Part shown: positions 1 to 7,666 of the stretch, piece after piece
How the letters are laid out: every line of letters begins with the position of its first letter
Numbering within the stretch: position 1 is the first letter of the stretch
Origin: a candidate division SR1 bacterium
GTDB taxonomy: Bacteria > Patescibacteriota > Gracilibacteria > Absconditabacterales > Absconditicoccaceae
Length of the DNA: 17,930 nucleotides
Direction of reading: 5' to 3'
NCBI GenBank assembly: GCA_025997135.1
Contig: BNUE01000023.1
Location: 1 to 17,930 of the forward strand
Notes under the pieces: generated by a model
Told to the model about the DNA's origin: nothing
Database searches by the model: none
The model's input: the letters and a program-made list of their open reading frames with translations, nothing else
Made by a program: the position numbers and the translations under genes

Positions 1-26
1 GTTATACTCTTGCCACCTTGGATCAT
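1..26 (-). CDS. 5' end of an unidentified gene (partial)
   Basis: A leftward gene starts at the ATG complementary to bases 24-26 and runs off the left edge. Only eight codons are visible (MIQGGKSI), too few to identify a family. The start is well supported: AAGGTGA lies about 5 nt upstream, the clearest Shine-Dalgarno in the window, and a near-consensus promoter sits behind it. The product is unknown. Confidence 0.55.
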
Positions 27-57
27 AATATTCACCTTTTAATGTAGTTTATTCTTT

Positions 58-85
58 ATTATACTCAAAAAAGTTAAAAAGTCAA
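58..85 (-). promoter_or_regulatory. Promoter of the left-edge gene
   Basis: On the minus strand there is a -35 TTGACT (80-85), a 16-nt spacer and a -10 TATAAT (58-63). The 18-nt block GAGTATAATAAAGAATAA spanning the -10 recurs exactly at the promoter at 4806-4833. The start codon is about 32 nt downstream of the -10. Confidence 0.75.
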
Positions 86-202
86 TAGATATTTTCTAGA
101 AAATTAAGCCAAAATCGGATTATTGATAAAAAATGAGTAAAATATAGTGTGTTAGATTGCGAATCATATCTACAATGACAATAAAATGATTTTATTTTGA
201 AG

Positions 203-514
203 ATGGAAACAATGGGATCAACAAGTTTTCATAAGACTATGCTCATAAGGATACTCGAAGCATTACAAGGCTACTGGTCTAAGGCTCCATGATTTTTGAT
301 GTTGGTGAAAGAGAGCAGTGATGAAACATTTATAGAGAAGCTATATAAACTAATAAAAGCAGAGATCCTTACGATGCAAAACAAATGGCAGAAAGACCAG
401 ATTCTGAGTCAACTGGAGAAAATGAAAAACCAGCAGAGATATGCCTTCGCACAAGAAGTTCAAGACCACCAAGATGCAGACAAACTGCTAGATGATTTAT
501 TTTTTAATCAATAA
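203..514 (+). CDS. Small helical protein of unknown function, first gene of the NlpC/P60 cluster
   Basis: A 103-codon frame with UGA read as Gly; one in-frame TGA (290-292) splits it in the standard code. ATG 203 is the longest start; ATG 212 and ATG 239 are alternatives, and none has a convincing Shine-Dalgarno. The product is charged and Gln/Lys-rich with no signal peptide or membrane segment, and looks helical. Its C-terminal part (LEKMKNQQRYAFAQEVQD, then a D-x-x-KLLDDL ending) resembles the motif in the next two genes, less strongly than those two resemble each other. The stop is 4 nt before the next ATG, so co-transcription is likely. No known family recognised. Confidence 0.55.
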
Positions 515-518
515 GAAA

Positions 519-698
519 ATGGAAAATATACAAGATAGAAATGCTGTAGAATCTAGCGAAAAACAGCAGGAAACTATTGATGCAAAGATGGTAGAACAGC
601 TCGAGAAAGCGACATCAGAGCAAAAAGCTGAATTAGCTAACAATCTAGAAAATAATTCTGAAATAAATTTACTTTATCAACAGGTAAAAGCTGTATAA
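519..698 (+). CDS. Very small helical protein sharing the NLENNSEI motif
   Basis: A 59-aa frame in the three-gene cluster, 4 nt after the preceding stop; its own stop TAA is followed 1 nt later by the ATG of the NlpC/P60 gene. The sequence is almost wholly charged and amphipathic. The segment QLEKATSEQKAELANNLENN followed by SEINLLYQQV matches residues near the N-terminus of the downstream peptidase (LLEDMSPDLREQFIDNLENN, then SEIKQLYDEM), and the DNA there is nearly identical. It could be a partner or inhibitor that mimics the peptidase N-terminus, or a duplicated fragment. Function unknown. Confidence 0.55.
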   Translation: MENIQDRNAVESSEKQQETIDAKMVEQLEKATSEQKAELANNLENNSEINLLYQQVKAV

Positions 699-845
699 AA
701 TGTGAATAGAGACACATAACTCAGTACAAGAAACTTATAATGAATGAGATGAAAGAGTCTCCTCTTTTTTGGAATTACTGGAAGATATGTCTCCTGATCT
801 CAGAGAGCAATTCATCGACAATCTAGAAAATAACTCTGAAATAAA
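641..845 (+). repeat. 27-nt near-identical repeat shared by two adjacent genes
   Basis: Bases 641-667 and 819-845 are identical at 26 of 27 positions (the difference is T versus C at the third base of an Asn codon). Both copies are in frame and encode NLENNSEI and flanking residues, one in the 59-aa gene and one in the NlpC/P60 gene. Confidence 0.85.
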
Positions 846-1413
846 GCAGTTATATGACGAAATGATGACTAAAAAATATGTAGAGGAGGTAATCCAGATA
901 GCTGAAAAATCTATCTGAGCACAATATCAGATGGGAGCTGATACTTCTTCGTCTAAAAACAAATCTGACTGCTCTGGGTTGATTTACTGATCTCTGAAGA
1001 AATTATGAGTTGATGATGTCCAACGCGGTGCTGATGCGATGTATAAAGATCCAGAGACTATTAAAGATATTCCGTTGCCTGAAGTAAGACGCTGAGATAT
1101 AATGGTCGCTGGGAAAGGTAAAAAATTCAAAGTAAGTCATGTAGAATTGGTGCTGAGTGTCGAATTGCGTGATGGAAATTACTATGTAAATACTATCTGA
1201 TCATCGACTGCTCCATCACCATCAGGTAAAAATGGTGTACAGTATCGTGAATATCTGATCACTACAGATAAACAGTGACGTTTACGCAGGACTAATCTAT
1301 CCAAAGCAGATAAAAAAGCTGATTCTCGTGAAGTTAGATTTTGACGCTGAGATCGGTACAAACAACTCAGTGAACAGCGTGAAATGGAAGAGAAGATGAA
1401 AAAAATAGTGTAA
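700..1413 (+). CDS. NlpC/P60-family cysteine peptidase
   Basis: A 237-aa protein read with UGA as Gly; the second codon is TGA. NlpC/P60 enzymes typically cleave peptide bonds in peptidoglycan stems. The C-terminal domain begins near residue 68 (AEKSIGAQYQMGA) and has the nucleophile motif KSDCSGLIYGSLKKLG with Cys91, the His motif KVSHVELVLS with His147, and a polar third residue, probably Asn164 (YYVNTIG). Residues 1-67 are helical and carry the NLENNSEI motif shared with the upstream gene. No signal peptide is visible, which is unusual for a wall hydrolase: it may act in the cytoplasm, be released by lysis, or use another route. The tail (195-237) is highly basic. It is the last gene of a tightly packed three-gene set. 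Confidence 0.85.
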
Positions 1414-1779
1414 AAAATAGGTATAATTTTAAACGTGTTGTTATTTTTGATTATATCTTTCTCAAACTGGGTGCGTTTCACCCCCAGACCCCCAGACTTC
1501 ATTTCTTTGTCTGGATACAAAGAAACGAAGCAAAGAAAAATCAAGAAATTTTAGCGAGCCTCTAGCAGTTATCGTGCTGGATATATGAACACGAAGCGAA
1601 ACCGCAGCCTCCACACTCAATTGATTTAAAATGAGTTTCGCACAGCGGTGTTCGCTCAGTTTGGTTTGCTATTGGGAGGACTGACTACGGTTGGCTCTAT
1701 AAAATTTCTACTGGCTGAGTGAAATATAATTCAGATTAACTTGAAATTATTTTTAAATGTATGAAACTAAACAAACAAG
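1414..1779. ncRNA. Intergenic region with several inverted repeats; candidate structured RNA, strand unknown
   Basis: No frame of useful length is seen with either code, and the G+C content is visibly higher than in flanking genes. Pairings seen: (a) CTGGGTG / CACCC..CAG at 1467-1487; (b) a 13-bp arm pair 1498-1510 / 1517-1529 around loop CTGGAT, with one A-C mismatch on the plus strand that becomes G-U on the minus strand; (c) 1561-1567 / 1575-1581; (d) a long-range two-part stem, GAACAC (1587-1592) with GTGTTC (1648-1653) and GCGAAAC (1596-1602) with GTTTCGC (1635-1641). CCCCCAGA is repeated in tandem at 1481-1496. A TATAAT at 1422-1427 has no good -35. The hairpins are not followed by U-tracts. 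I do not recognise RNase P RNA, tmRNA, 6S or SRP RNA. Confidence 0.4.
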
Positions 1780-2736
1780 TTATCACAAATTCCATACACG
1801 ATACCTGACATTTTCTCTTGCATTTATTTTTCACTGGGCGATATACCTCCTAAATCGAGTCCTCTGCTTTTTGGCTAGATGATGGGTATTTCTTTTTAGA
1901 TATTCTTCCATCTTTTCTAGATTGTAAAGTCAGTGAAGATATGAAATGACTTCTTTGTATCAGATGCCGTTCATAGACTGAAGATCGGTAGAATAACCTA
2001 CTGAAAGCAGAGACTGTACTTCGTCAATTAGTCAGTTTTTTATCATCTGTTTAATTCTAGAATTTATCAACATATTTCACTGCTCTTTTTCCCTCCAGAG
2101 TCCTAGCATCAGAAGCGGGTGTCTCACGGGCTGCTGGATGAAGGTATCTGTCTTTGTAGATCAGGTAGAATGATGAATTTCTAATGCTCTGATAATATAT
2201 CTGGTAGCTTTGGGATGAAGTTTCGAGGCTTCGACTGGGTCAATACGGGACAACTCTGAATGTAAAAAACCTGGTTGTAAATCCTCCTGATCTTGAAGTT
2301 GCTGACGAAAAATTAGATCTGGAGCAGACTCTGGCATTGTGAAATTTTTGTAGATAGTATCGATGTAGAGCCCCGTACCACCGACGATGAATGGGACTTT
2401 TTTATGCTGAAGAATTTGTTCAATTATGGCTTCACTATCCTGCTTTCGCTGTCATGCTGTATAGTTCTGGTCAGGATCAATTATGTCTATCTGGTGGTGC
2501 GGGAGAGTGGATCTGATTTTTTTGGCTATTTTGTCTGTGCCGATGTCCATAAAACAAAAAATCTGCCTACTATCTGCAGATACTACTTCCATATCGAAGT
2601 ATTGGCTCAGCTCCACGGAAAGTCAGCTCTTACCTGTCGCTGTAGCTCATCGAATAACGACAGTTCAGTCTGGAAAATCGGCTAAAAAATGTTCAATCTC
2701 TGATTTAGCCTCTGGTACAATTTGAGTCAAATCCAT
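1780..2736 (-). CDS. miaA: tRNA dimethylallyltransferase MiaA
   Basis: Transfers a dimethylallyl group to N6 of A37 in tRNAs that read UNN codons. 318 aa, close to family length. Motifs: P-loop GATATGKS at residues 30-37; ADSRQIF and MDIGTDK; PHHQIDIIDP; IVGGTGLYI; the C-terminal IGYKEVISYLHGL and AKKQRT[CGA]FRRY. Glycine 30 is a TGA codon. The family motif here is QRTWFR, so CGA at 1855-1857 (residue 294) falls on the conserved Trp; CGA at 2650-2652 (residue 29) lies just before the P-loop. The start ATG overlaps the stop of the upstream IleRS-domain gene by one base (TAATG), implying translational coupling. It is the last gene of the leftward set beginning with rubrerythrin. Note that tRNA-Ser(GGA) in this window reads UCN-type codons, which MiaA substrates include. 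Confidence 0.95.
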
Positions 2737-3344
2737 TATTTGCGTAGACTAAACAAAATCAACTGATCATCACTGCTAAATTCACTCACTATATCACCTG
2801 AGACATCTCACTGATTTACTGATGATAGTAATGCTTCATCCATAAAAAATGAGGAAAAATCCTGCATAATGCCTAACAACTTCACATCAGTGGAGCTGTA
2901 TATCATAGAAACTCTGGCATCCACTGGAAAATCTGCATCCTTTCTCATTTGATTGAGGAAACGAGAGATTTCACGAGCTATTCACTCTCTCCTGAGCTCT
3001 TCTGTCAGATTTAAATCGAGCTTTACGATTACGTTTCATTCAACTGCAATATCATCTCAATCTAATCATTCGTAAACTATTTCATAATCTCAGTCGCTGA
3101 GAACTCGTTTTTCACCTGATGGAGAAAAAATCTCTATATCTCAGCCAGTCAATTCGCGTACGTTTCACTGCTTCCCATTTGAGATAATCTGTCATGTATC
3201 TTTTCAGAATTTAGCAGAAAGCTGACCTCACAGAGGTTTGAATACTTTGACTATCGGCTGGTCTGATGAGAAGTCTGTGATTTCCTTGACATTTATCTCT
3301 TCACGCAAGATATCAGCGTATTTTGTGAGTATATTATCGGACAT
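2736..3344 (-). CDS. Stand-alone C-terminal domain of isoleucyl-tRNA synthetase
   Basis: A 202-aa protein matching only the C-terminal part of IleRS. It starts where the synthetase has its LNVKEVEF segment (here EEINVKEITDF), continues with FKPLGGQLSAKFGK, then the signature LDLNLTEELRREGIAREISR and NQMRKDADFPVDARV. The catalytic HIGH and KMSKS motifs are absent. An in-frame TAA about 84 nt upstream of ATG 3344 means the frame does not continue from a longer synthetase in this window. In IleRS this region follows the anticodon-binding helical domain. It may be a detached domain complementing a shorter IleRS elsewhere, or a tRNA-binding accessory; both are inference. It is 84 nt downstream of trmD and overlaps miaA by one base. 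Several glycines are TGA. Confidence 0.8.
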
Positions 3345-3428
3345 TTGAAAGAATATGAGCAAGTAAAAGACTATATTTTGGTTATCGTATCAGCTAATCC
3401 TAGTGAAGAAGCGTTTAAAATCAAGTAA

Positions 3429-4115
3429 TTATTTTGTATTGTTTTGCCTCCAATTCTCGATTTCTATCTGATTTCAGCTGAGAAGTACTTCTGGCACATG
3501 TAATCCATATACTGATTCTGGACGAGTGTAGTGAGGAAATTCTAGATTTGTCATACCTGTTTTGAGGTTATAACTTTCATCCTGTCGGCTCTCAGATTCT
3601 TTGATAACTCCAGGTATTAGGCGTCATATAGCTTCTATCATCGTCATACTCGCCACTTCTCAGCCTAAAAGTACAAATTTTCACAATGAAACTTTGGAAA
3701 AAGCTGATCCATACTGGGAAGAGATATACTCTTCAAAGCGATAATCTATCCCCTCATATCTGCCGCATACGAAGATTAAATGATCGATTTTTGAGAGTCA
3801 GTAAGCTAATTTCTGATCGAAAATAATCTCTGCTGGAGAAGGAAAAATGATGTGAAATTTCTGATTTTTTGCTGTTTTTTGGATTTGTGAAATAACTGAC
3901 TGAACAGCATCTATCACGGGTTTTGCCTTGATTAACATCCCTGCTCATCAGCCATAAACCGTGTCGTCTACATGCTGAAAATCATCACCGCAGAAATCTC
4001 TAGGATTGACGAAATTGAACTGTAAAACTCCCTTCTCGCGGGCTTTAGCAAGTAAAGAAGTAGAGAGAAAGGAGTCGAAAAGTTCTGAAAATAGAGTGAT
4101 GATAGTTATCTGCAT
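3429..4115 (-). CDS. trmD: tRNA (guanine-N1-)-methyltransferase TrmD
   Basis: Methylates N1 of G37 in tRNAs using S-adenosylmethionine, which prevents +1 frameshifting. 228 aa, near the usual 230-260. Motifs in order: [69 protein letters not shown] and [12 protein letters not shown]. These build the trefoil-knot SAM site. Two of the three glycines in YGGGAG are TGA. The conserved arginines (CGRYEG, YTRP) use AGA and CGT. ATG 4115 is 8 nt after the rubrerythrin stop; an earlier in-frame ATG would lie inside the rubrerythrin gene and is less likely. Co-transcription with rubrerythrin, the IleRS domain and miaA is inferred from spacing. Confidence 0.95.
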
Positions 4116-4123
4116 ACCGAAAG

Positions 4124-4711
4124 CTAGAAATCATTTTGCAAAAGCTCAAAATAAGCCTGTGCGTGATCACATGATGGACAAACAGTAGGTGCCTCCTCAG
4201 CTATCACCATATATCCACATTCACGACATACTCGAGTTTTCACGCCTCTGCCCTGGAAATATTTGCCAGATTCTACCAATGCAAGTAATGCTTCGAAATT
4301 CATCCTATGATGCTCCTCTGCGTGTACTATTGCCCTAAATTTGGCTGCAATCTCTGGATAACCTTCTGCTTCTGCCTCATCTGCAAACTTTGGATAAAGG
4401 ATTGTAGCTTCTTCGTTTTCTCACATAATCGCATCTCTGAGATTATCTGCAGTCGTACCTAGACGAACGAGGACATCTACTGGTTCAGTGAGATGAGCTT
4501 TGTTTGCGGGATCTGCGTCTTTATTTAGGCGAACGATGAATTCGTAAAAAGTCTTGCCGTGCTTTTTTTCTTGGTCAGCAACTGTGCTGAAAATCTCAGC
4601 AATCTGTTCATAACCATCTTTTTTTGCCTGAGTAGCGTAAAAAGTGTATCTATTTCTCGCCTGAGATTCGCCAAGATACGCTTGAATTAGATTGTTTAGT
4701 GTTTTGGACAT
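4124..4711 (-). CDS. Rubrerythrin with C-terminal rubredoxin-like domain
   Basis: Non-heme di-iron peroxide-reducing protein, typical of anaerobes; likely cytoplasmic detoxification of hydrogen peroxide. 195 aa. The N-terminal four-helix domain starts MSKTLNNLIQAYLGESQARN and carries the iron-binding ExxH motifs EKKH and EEHH. The C-terminal domain has two CxxC pairs, CRECGYM and CPSCDH, for a rubredoxin-type iron. CGA at 4232-4234 precedes the first pair (KT-x-VCRECGY), where rubrerythrins commonly have Trp. ATG 4711 gives the usual N-terminus; upstream in-frame codons add an AT-rich unlikely extension. There is no Shine-Dalgarno; the leader carries a TCAG-A-TTTTTAT-CTTTT element (about 4742 to 4725). 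It is first in a set with trmD and miaA. Confidence 0.93.
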
Positions 4712-4805
4712 AATATAATAAATATAAAAGATAAAAATCTGATTTAAGTTTGTCGTTTTTACCCTAAAATTCAAGATGGATTATGGACGATTTTTGCATT
4801 TTCTC

Positions 4806-4833
4806 TTGACTTTTGTGAAAAAATGAGTATAAT
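4806..4833 (+). promoter_or_regulatory. Promoter of the 148-aa coiled-coil gene
   Basis: -35 TTGACT (4806-4811), 16-nt spacer, -10 TATAAT (4828-4833). The 18-nt block around the -10 equals that of the left-edge promoter (58-85). Transcription would start about 4840, at the edge of the U-rich leader element. Confidence 0.75.
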
Positions 4834-4842
4834 AAAGAATAA

Positions 4843-4870
4843 TCAGTTTTTTATATCTTTTGTAAATAAA
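4843..4870 (+). repeat. 28-nt U-rich leader element, copy 1
   Basis: The 28 bases beginning TCAGTTTTTTATATC and ending GTAAATAAA are identical to 7639-7666. Here they form the 5' leader of the 148-aa gene, 3 nt before its ATG; the other copy directly precedes obg. Related elements lie before several other genes of the window. Confidence 0.8.
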
Positions 4871-4873
4871 GTT

Positions 4874-5320
4874 ATGTGAAGAAGAACTCGAAACTGTATT
4901 TTACAGGAATACGAAGAAGAGACTTATGATACTACAAACTCTACAAAAAATAAAACTGGAGTTAATTTTTCTGTTGTGCCAAAAAGTCCAGAAGAGATAC
5001 ACAATGAACGTATATTAAAATTAAAGAAAGATCTGAAACAAATTGAGCAAGCAATAGAGTCTGAAGGCACGCTTTTCTCTAATAAAGAGCCAGTTAGAGA
5101 TTTTATATTAAAACAAATAGAAGCAGAAAATAAAGGTCGAGAAAAAAAGCAGGAAAAAAATCAAGAAACTAGACTGTCGAAACAGCAACAATTAGAGAAA
5201 GAAGCACTTTTTGTGGCATTGAACGATCATAATATCAAATTCTCGCCCAAAGATATGGTTAGAAGAGATGAAAGGCATATTATAGATATAACTGAAGAAT
5301 GAGATGTTGTCGTCCCTTAA
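4874..5320 (+). CDS. Charged coiled-coil protein of unknown function
   Basis: A 148-aa frame using UGA=Gly: the second codon is TGA, and a late TGA (5300-5302) is followed by GDVVVP-like codons to the TAA at 5318. The product is rich in Lys, Glu and Gln. Residues about 35-110 look like a long helix or coiled coil (ILKLKKDLKQIEQAIE and a K/E/Q-rich stretch). The C-terminus is KFSPKDMVRRDERHIIDITE. No signal peptide or membrane segment. It has its own near-consensus promoter and the same leader element as obg. It lies upstream of pnp but pnp has its own promoter. No family recognised. Confidence 0.7.
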
Positions 5321-5328
5321 ATTTTCTT

Positions 5329-5356
5329 TTGCATTTTGTATACAAAATCATATAAT
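5329..5356 (+). promoter_or_regulatory. pnp promoter with a perfect 16-nt palindrome in the spacer
   Basis: -35 TTGCAT (5329-5334), 16-nt spacer, -10 TATAAT (5351-5356). ATTTTGTATACAAAAT at 5333-5348 is a perfect palindrome overlapping the end of the -35 and most of the spacer, as expected for a repressor operator. A second TATAAT at 5440-5445 lies inside the downstream inverted repeat and has a poor -35. Confidence 0.7.
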
Positions 5357-5390
5357 GGAATCTGCAGGTAGAATGAGAGGATACTGGAAG

Positions 5391-5447
5391 TGATTATAAC
5401 AGTTCCAAGCTCATACTTTCAATGCGGGTTTTTTGCTGTTATAATCA
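5391..5447 (+). promoter_or_regulatory. Long inverted repeat in the pnp leader
   Basis: TGATTATAACAG (5391-5402) and CTGTTATAATCA (5436-5447) are exact reverse complements with a 33-nt loop. The stem can extend outward by GGAAG (5386-5390) with CTTTC (5449-5453), allowing one bulged G and one G-U pair, about 17 bp in all. It lies within the roughly 140-nt pnp leader and is followed by a pyrimidine-rich run. In E. coli, pnp is autoregulated through an RNase III-cleaved leader stem; a similar role here is inference. Confidence 0.6.
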
Positions 5448-5499
5448 GCTTTCTTCTCTCTTTTTCTCTCTTGCATTTTATTTTTTCACTTTAAATAGA

Positions 5500-7638
5500 A
5501 TGGCGACATCTAGACACCAATTTACAGACACTCAGCAGACTTTCGAGCGAGCAGGCAAGCAGATCTCTTTTGATCAGGGAAAACTCGCGATGCAGGCAGA
5601 CGCTTCTATCACGCTCAAATTTCAGGATACAGCTGTGCTTTTTTCCACTGTGATGGCGAAAGAACCCAAATCTCCAGACGTAGACTTCCTTCCTCTGATG
5701 CTCGAGATGAGAGAAAGTTTTTCAGCGGCAGGTAGGATTGGCGGTGCAGCATATCGCAGACGTGAAGGTCGTCCTTCTGATCAGGCGATATTGAATGCTA
5801 GACTCACAGATAGAGCAGTTAGACCTATGTTTCCAAAGGGCATGATCAATGACGTAGTTATCACCTCGACTCCTATGGCGATGGATCCAAATTATCCGCT
5901 CTGAGTAATCTCAATCATCGGAACCTCAGTTTCTATTATGGCATCTGGGATACCTTTCGACTGACCTGTCGGAGCGGCTCAAATTGCGTATGTAGACGGT
6001 GTTTTCGTAGTCAATCCAACTCATAATCAGTTAGAAAAAGCTGAATTAAACCTCGTGGTAGCTGGAAAAAAATGAACGATAAATATGATCGAAGATGAAT
6101 CTAATGAAGTCAGTAAAGAACTGATGAAAGAGGCTTTCAAGATTGGACAGGAAGAAATCGACCGCTCTTGCGACTTCCAAACGCAGTACTTAGCTCAGAT
6201 TTCTATTTCTACTAAGACTGTTGCTTTCAATAAACCATCTCACGAGTTGGAAGAGGCTGTTCATAACTTTCTGGGTGAAGAAAAACTGCAGGCGATGACT
6301 GGTTTTACAAAAGTTAGTTTCAATGATTTATTTTCTCAGTATGAGAAGGAGTGTGTAGAGCATTTCAAAGCTGAGATAGAAGACGAAAATAATGCTGAAT
6401 ATTCAGAAGCGAAGGTAAAAATGGCGTTTTTCAATACATGTAAATACTTTATTCGCTGAAGGACTCTGGATACAGGAAAGAGAGTAGATGACAGGACTCA
6501 GATGGATATTCGTCCGCTATACTGTGAGACTGGATTATTCGAGAGAACTCACGGAACTGGGCTTTTCTGGAGATGAGATACTCAGGTTCTTTCGACTGTT
6601 ACTTTATGATGACCAAAAGATTACCTAATTCTCGATGATATGGAAAATGATGGCACTCAGCAGAGATACTTTCATCACTATAATTTCCCTCCATTCTCAA
6701 CTGGTGAGGCTAGAGGAATTAGAGGGACAGGAAGGAGAGAAATCTGACACGGAAGACTCGCAGAAAAGGCTCTCGAAAGGATGATTCCAGAGAAGGAGGC
6801 GTTTCCATACACAATTAGAGTGGTTTCAGAATGTCTGTCATCTGGAGGATCTACCTCTATGGGATCAGTATGCTGATCTACGCTTTCTCTGATGGATGCA
6901 GGAGTGCCACTAAAAAAACCAGTAGCAGGAATTGCGATGGGACTATTTACAGATCATGATGATGCGTGAAATATTACGAAACATTTAGTATTGAATGACT
7001 TGATGGGAACTGAAGACTTTATCGGAGATATGGATTTCAAAGTAGCAGGAACTCGTGAATGAATTACTGCCATCCAGCTCGATACGAAACTCAAGTGAAT
7101 TCCGCTTTCTATTGTGTATGAAACGATTGACCAGGCGTTCACTGGATATAATGAGATTATGGATGTAATGCTCGAGACTCTGCCTGCTCCTAGACCACAT
7201 GTGGGGAAATATGCTCCAAAGATCGAAGTATTTCATATAAATGCTGATAAAATCAAAGAGGTTATCTGAAAGGGTGGAGATGTGATAAATAAAATTATCG
7301 AAGAAAATAATAATATCAAGATAGATTTCGAGGACGATGGAACCTGCTATCTCACACATCCAGATCAGGAAGTAATTGATAAAGTGAAGGCTATAATCTT
7401 AGAGATAGTCACAGATTTGGAAGTAGGTCAGCAGTTCAATGGCGAAATCGGAAAAGTAGAAGATTCTTATATGTTTATCCGTCTGCCAAAAGGGAAAAGC
7501 TGATTTCTTCACGTGACAAATCTAATTCAAAAGCCAGTATGACCGCTCACGTCTCACTACAAAGTCGGTCAGCATCTGAAAGTAGAGATAAACAAAGTAG
7601 AAGATAATGGTAAAATAGCGGTTAAAGAGGTTAAATAG
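5500..7638 (+). CDS. pnp: Polynucleotide phosphorylase (PNPase)
   Basis: 3'-to-5' phosphorolytic exoribonuclease, normally a ring trimer in RNA turnover. 712 aa, full length. Two RNase PH domains (about 10-220 and 320-545), a KH domain ([11 protein letters not shown] near 588-600) and an S1 domain (about 642-712). Catalytic Asp506 and Asp512 lie in [15 protein letters not shown], matching E. coli D486/D492. [22 protein letters not shown] and [15 protein letters not shown] are conserved. At least 15 in-frame TGA codons are needed for this reading. CGA at 5548-5550 (residue 17, TFE-x-AGKQIS) sits where many PNPases have Trp. ATG 5500 gives the canonical N-terminus; no Shine-Dalgarno is evident. 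The promoter has a palindrome and the leader a long hairpin. obg starts 27 nt downstream. Confidence 0.97.
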
Positions 7639-7666
7639 TCAGTTTTTTATATCTTTTGTAAATAAA
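7639..7666 (+). repeat. 28-nt U-rich leader element, copy 2 (before obg)
   Basis: Identical to 4843-4870. It begins immediately after the pnp stop codon and its last A is the A of the obg ATG, so it fills the pnp-obg gap. No hairpin precedes it, which argues against it being simply a terminator tail for pnp. Confidence 0.8.

Noticed and set aside
1182..1544. 120-codon minus-strand frame
   Set aside because: It overlaps the NlpC/P60 gene antisense and the inverted-repeat region, has no recognisable domain and no initiation signal.
2404..2725. Two overlapping plus-strand frames
   Set aside because: They are antisense shadows of miaA, whose motifs are unmistakable on the other strand.
6954..7359. 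Minus-strand frames of 62 and 124 codons
   Set aside because: They lie antisense to the PNPase second catalytic and KH domains, with no family resemblance.
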